A stretch of DNA of 60,513 nucleotides, taken from NCBI RefSeq assembly GCF_001039355.2, contig NW_019773689.1:1-60513 (forward strand), in the 5' to 3' direction. How positions within the stretch are numbered: the stretch's first letter is position 1; every line of letters begins with the position of its first letter. The DNA comes from Lingula anatina. Its lineage: Eukaryota > Brachiopoda > Lingulata > Lingulida > Lingulidae. Below are positions 60,123 to 60,513 of this stretch, piece after piece. The notes beneath the pieces are model-generated. The model saw only the letters and a list, made by a program, of their open reading frames with translations. It ran no database searches and had not been told where the DNA came from. The position numbers and the translations under genes were made by a program.

Positions 60123-60513
60123 ACAAACGTATGCGCGTGCTTTAACAAGTCTAGGAAACAACCCGACTTTATATCATGAATCAGGGCTAGTACAGGAAAA
60201 AAATCTTGTTAAATTCAAGGACTTTCAAAGACTTTCATGACTCAAATCCAAGCACTTTTCAAGGAAAAATCCAATTCCAAGGGCTTTTCAGGGCAAATGC
60301 TAAATCCAAGCACTTTTCAAGGCCCGCCCAAACCCTGTGAATTCAAGCATACAATATTAACTCTAATCACTTTGTCACCATTTACTTGGAACTCGCGTCC
60401 TACTGAGCAAAACAATCGATTCTTAATATCCTTCAATCGCCACAGCAATTACATCCTTTGTTGGATTCTAGGAAGGTTAACATGTTATTAAGGCGGTCAG
60501 CACTTGGCACGAA

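Larger units (their letters stand above)
56456..60513. other. Region upstream of the urea transporter exons
   Basis: The N-terminal half of the transporter is expected here or beyond the window but was not recognised. A minus-strand frame at 57280-57591 of 103 codons has a protein-like look but no motif I know. The right end is AC-rich and has GCACTTTTCAAGG-type short repeats near 60250-60320. Confidence 0.4.

Overview
The window looks like nuclear DNA from an invertebrate animal, most likely a marine bilaterian. The coding sequence is split by GT-AG introns, many of them long. Intergenic space and introns are full of small inverted-repeat (MITE-like) elements, microsatellites and minisatellites. 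The gene families present (copper amine oxidase, an opsin, an SLC14-type urea transporter) are animal genes. I cannot name the species; a lophotrochozoan such as a brachiopod or mollusc is a guess. No tRNA, rRNA, CRISPR array or bacterial-type operon was recognised.

Layout. 1-4 kb: no gene recognised, dispersed repeats. 4.36-13.95 kb (+): an eight-exon gene for a secreted, mostly helical protein of about 460 residues that I do not recognise. It has a TATA box and a poly(A) signal. 14-17.6 kb: repeats. 17.68-20.14 kb (+): a two-exon, membrane-anchored copper amine oxidase with all catalytic residues. 20.8-22.5 kb: a nearly identical 814-bp tandem duplication. 22.5-27.2 kb: repeats. 27.24 kb (+): a possible last exon coding a C-terminal membrane helix. 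28.4-30.9 kb (-): a possible five-exon gene for a protein of about 77 residues, which is not recognised. It is convergent with the 27.2-kb exon. 31.6-32.15 kb: a minisatellite. 34.4-39.7 kb: a satellite array built from units of about 195 bp and higher-order units of about 1.14 kb that carry an exon-like module. 41.1 kb: a 120-N gap. 43.2-50.1 kb (+): a partial opsin that lacks its first exon(s). 54.45-56.46 kb (-): the 3' half of a urea transporter gene. 56.5-60.5 kb: repeats and a duplication that is probably an assembly artefact.

The genes look like ordinary animal neighbours on a chromosome and share no evident pathway. The most unusual points are the unrecognised secreted protein, the small minus-strand gene whose splice donor falls on an ambiguous base, the exon-carrying satellite, the splice-phase mismatch in the opsin, and several related foldback element families packed into introns. 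Four of the five single-N positions sit in duplicated or tandem sequence, so repeat copy numbers here should not be trusted.
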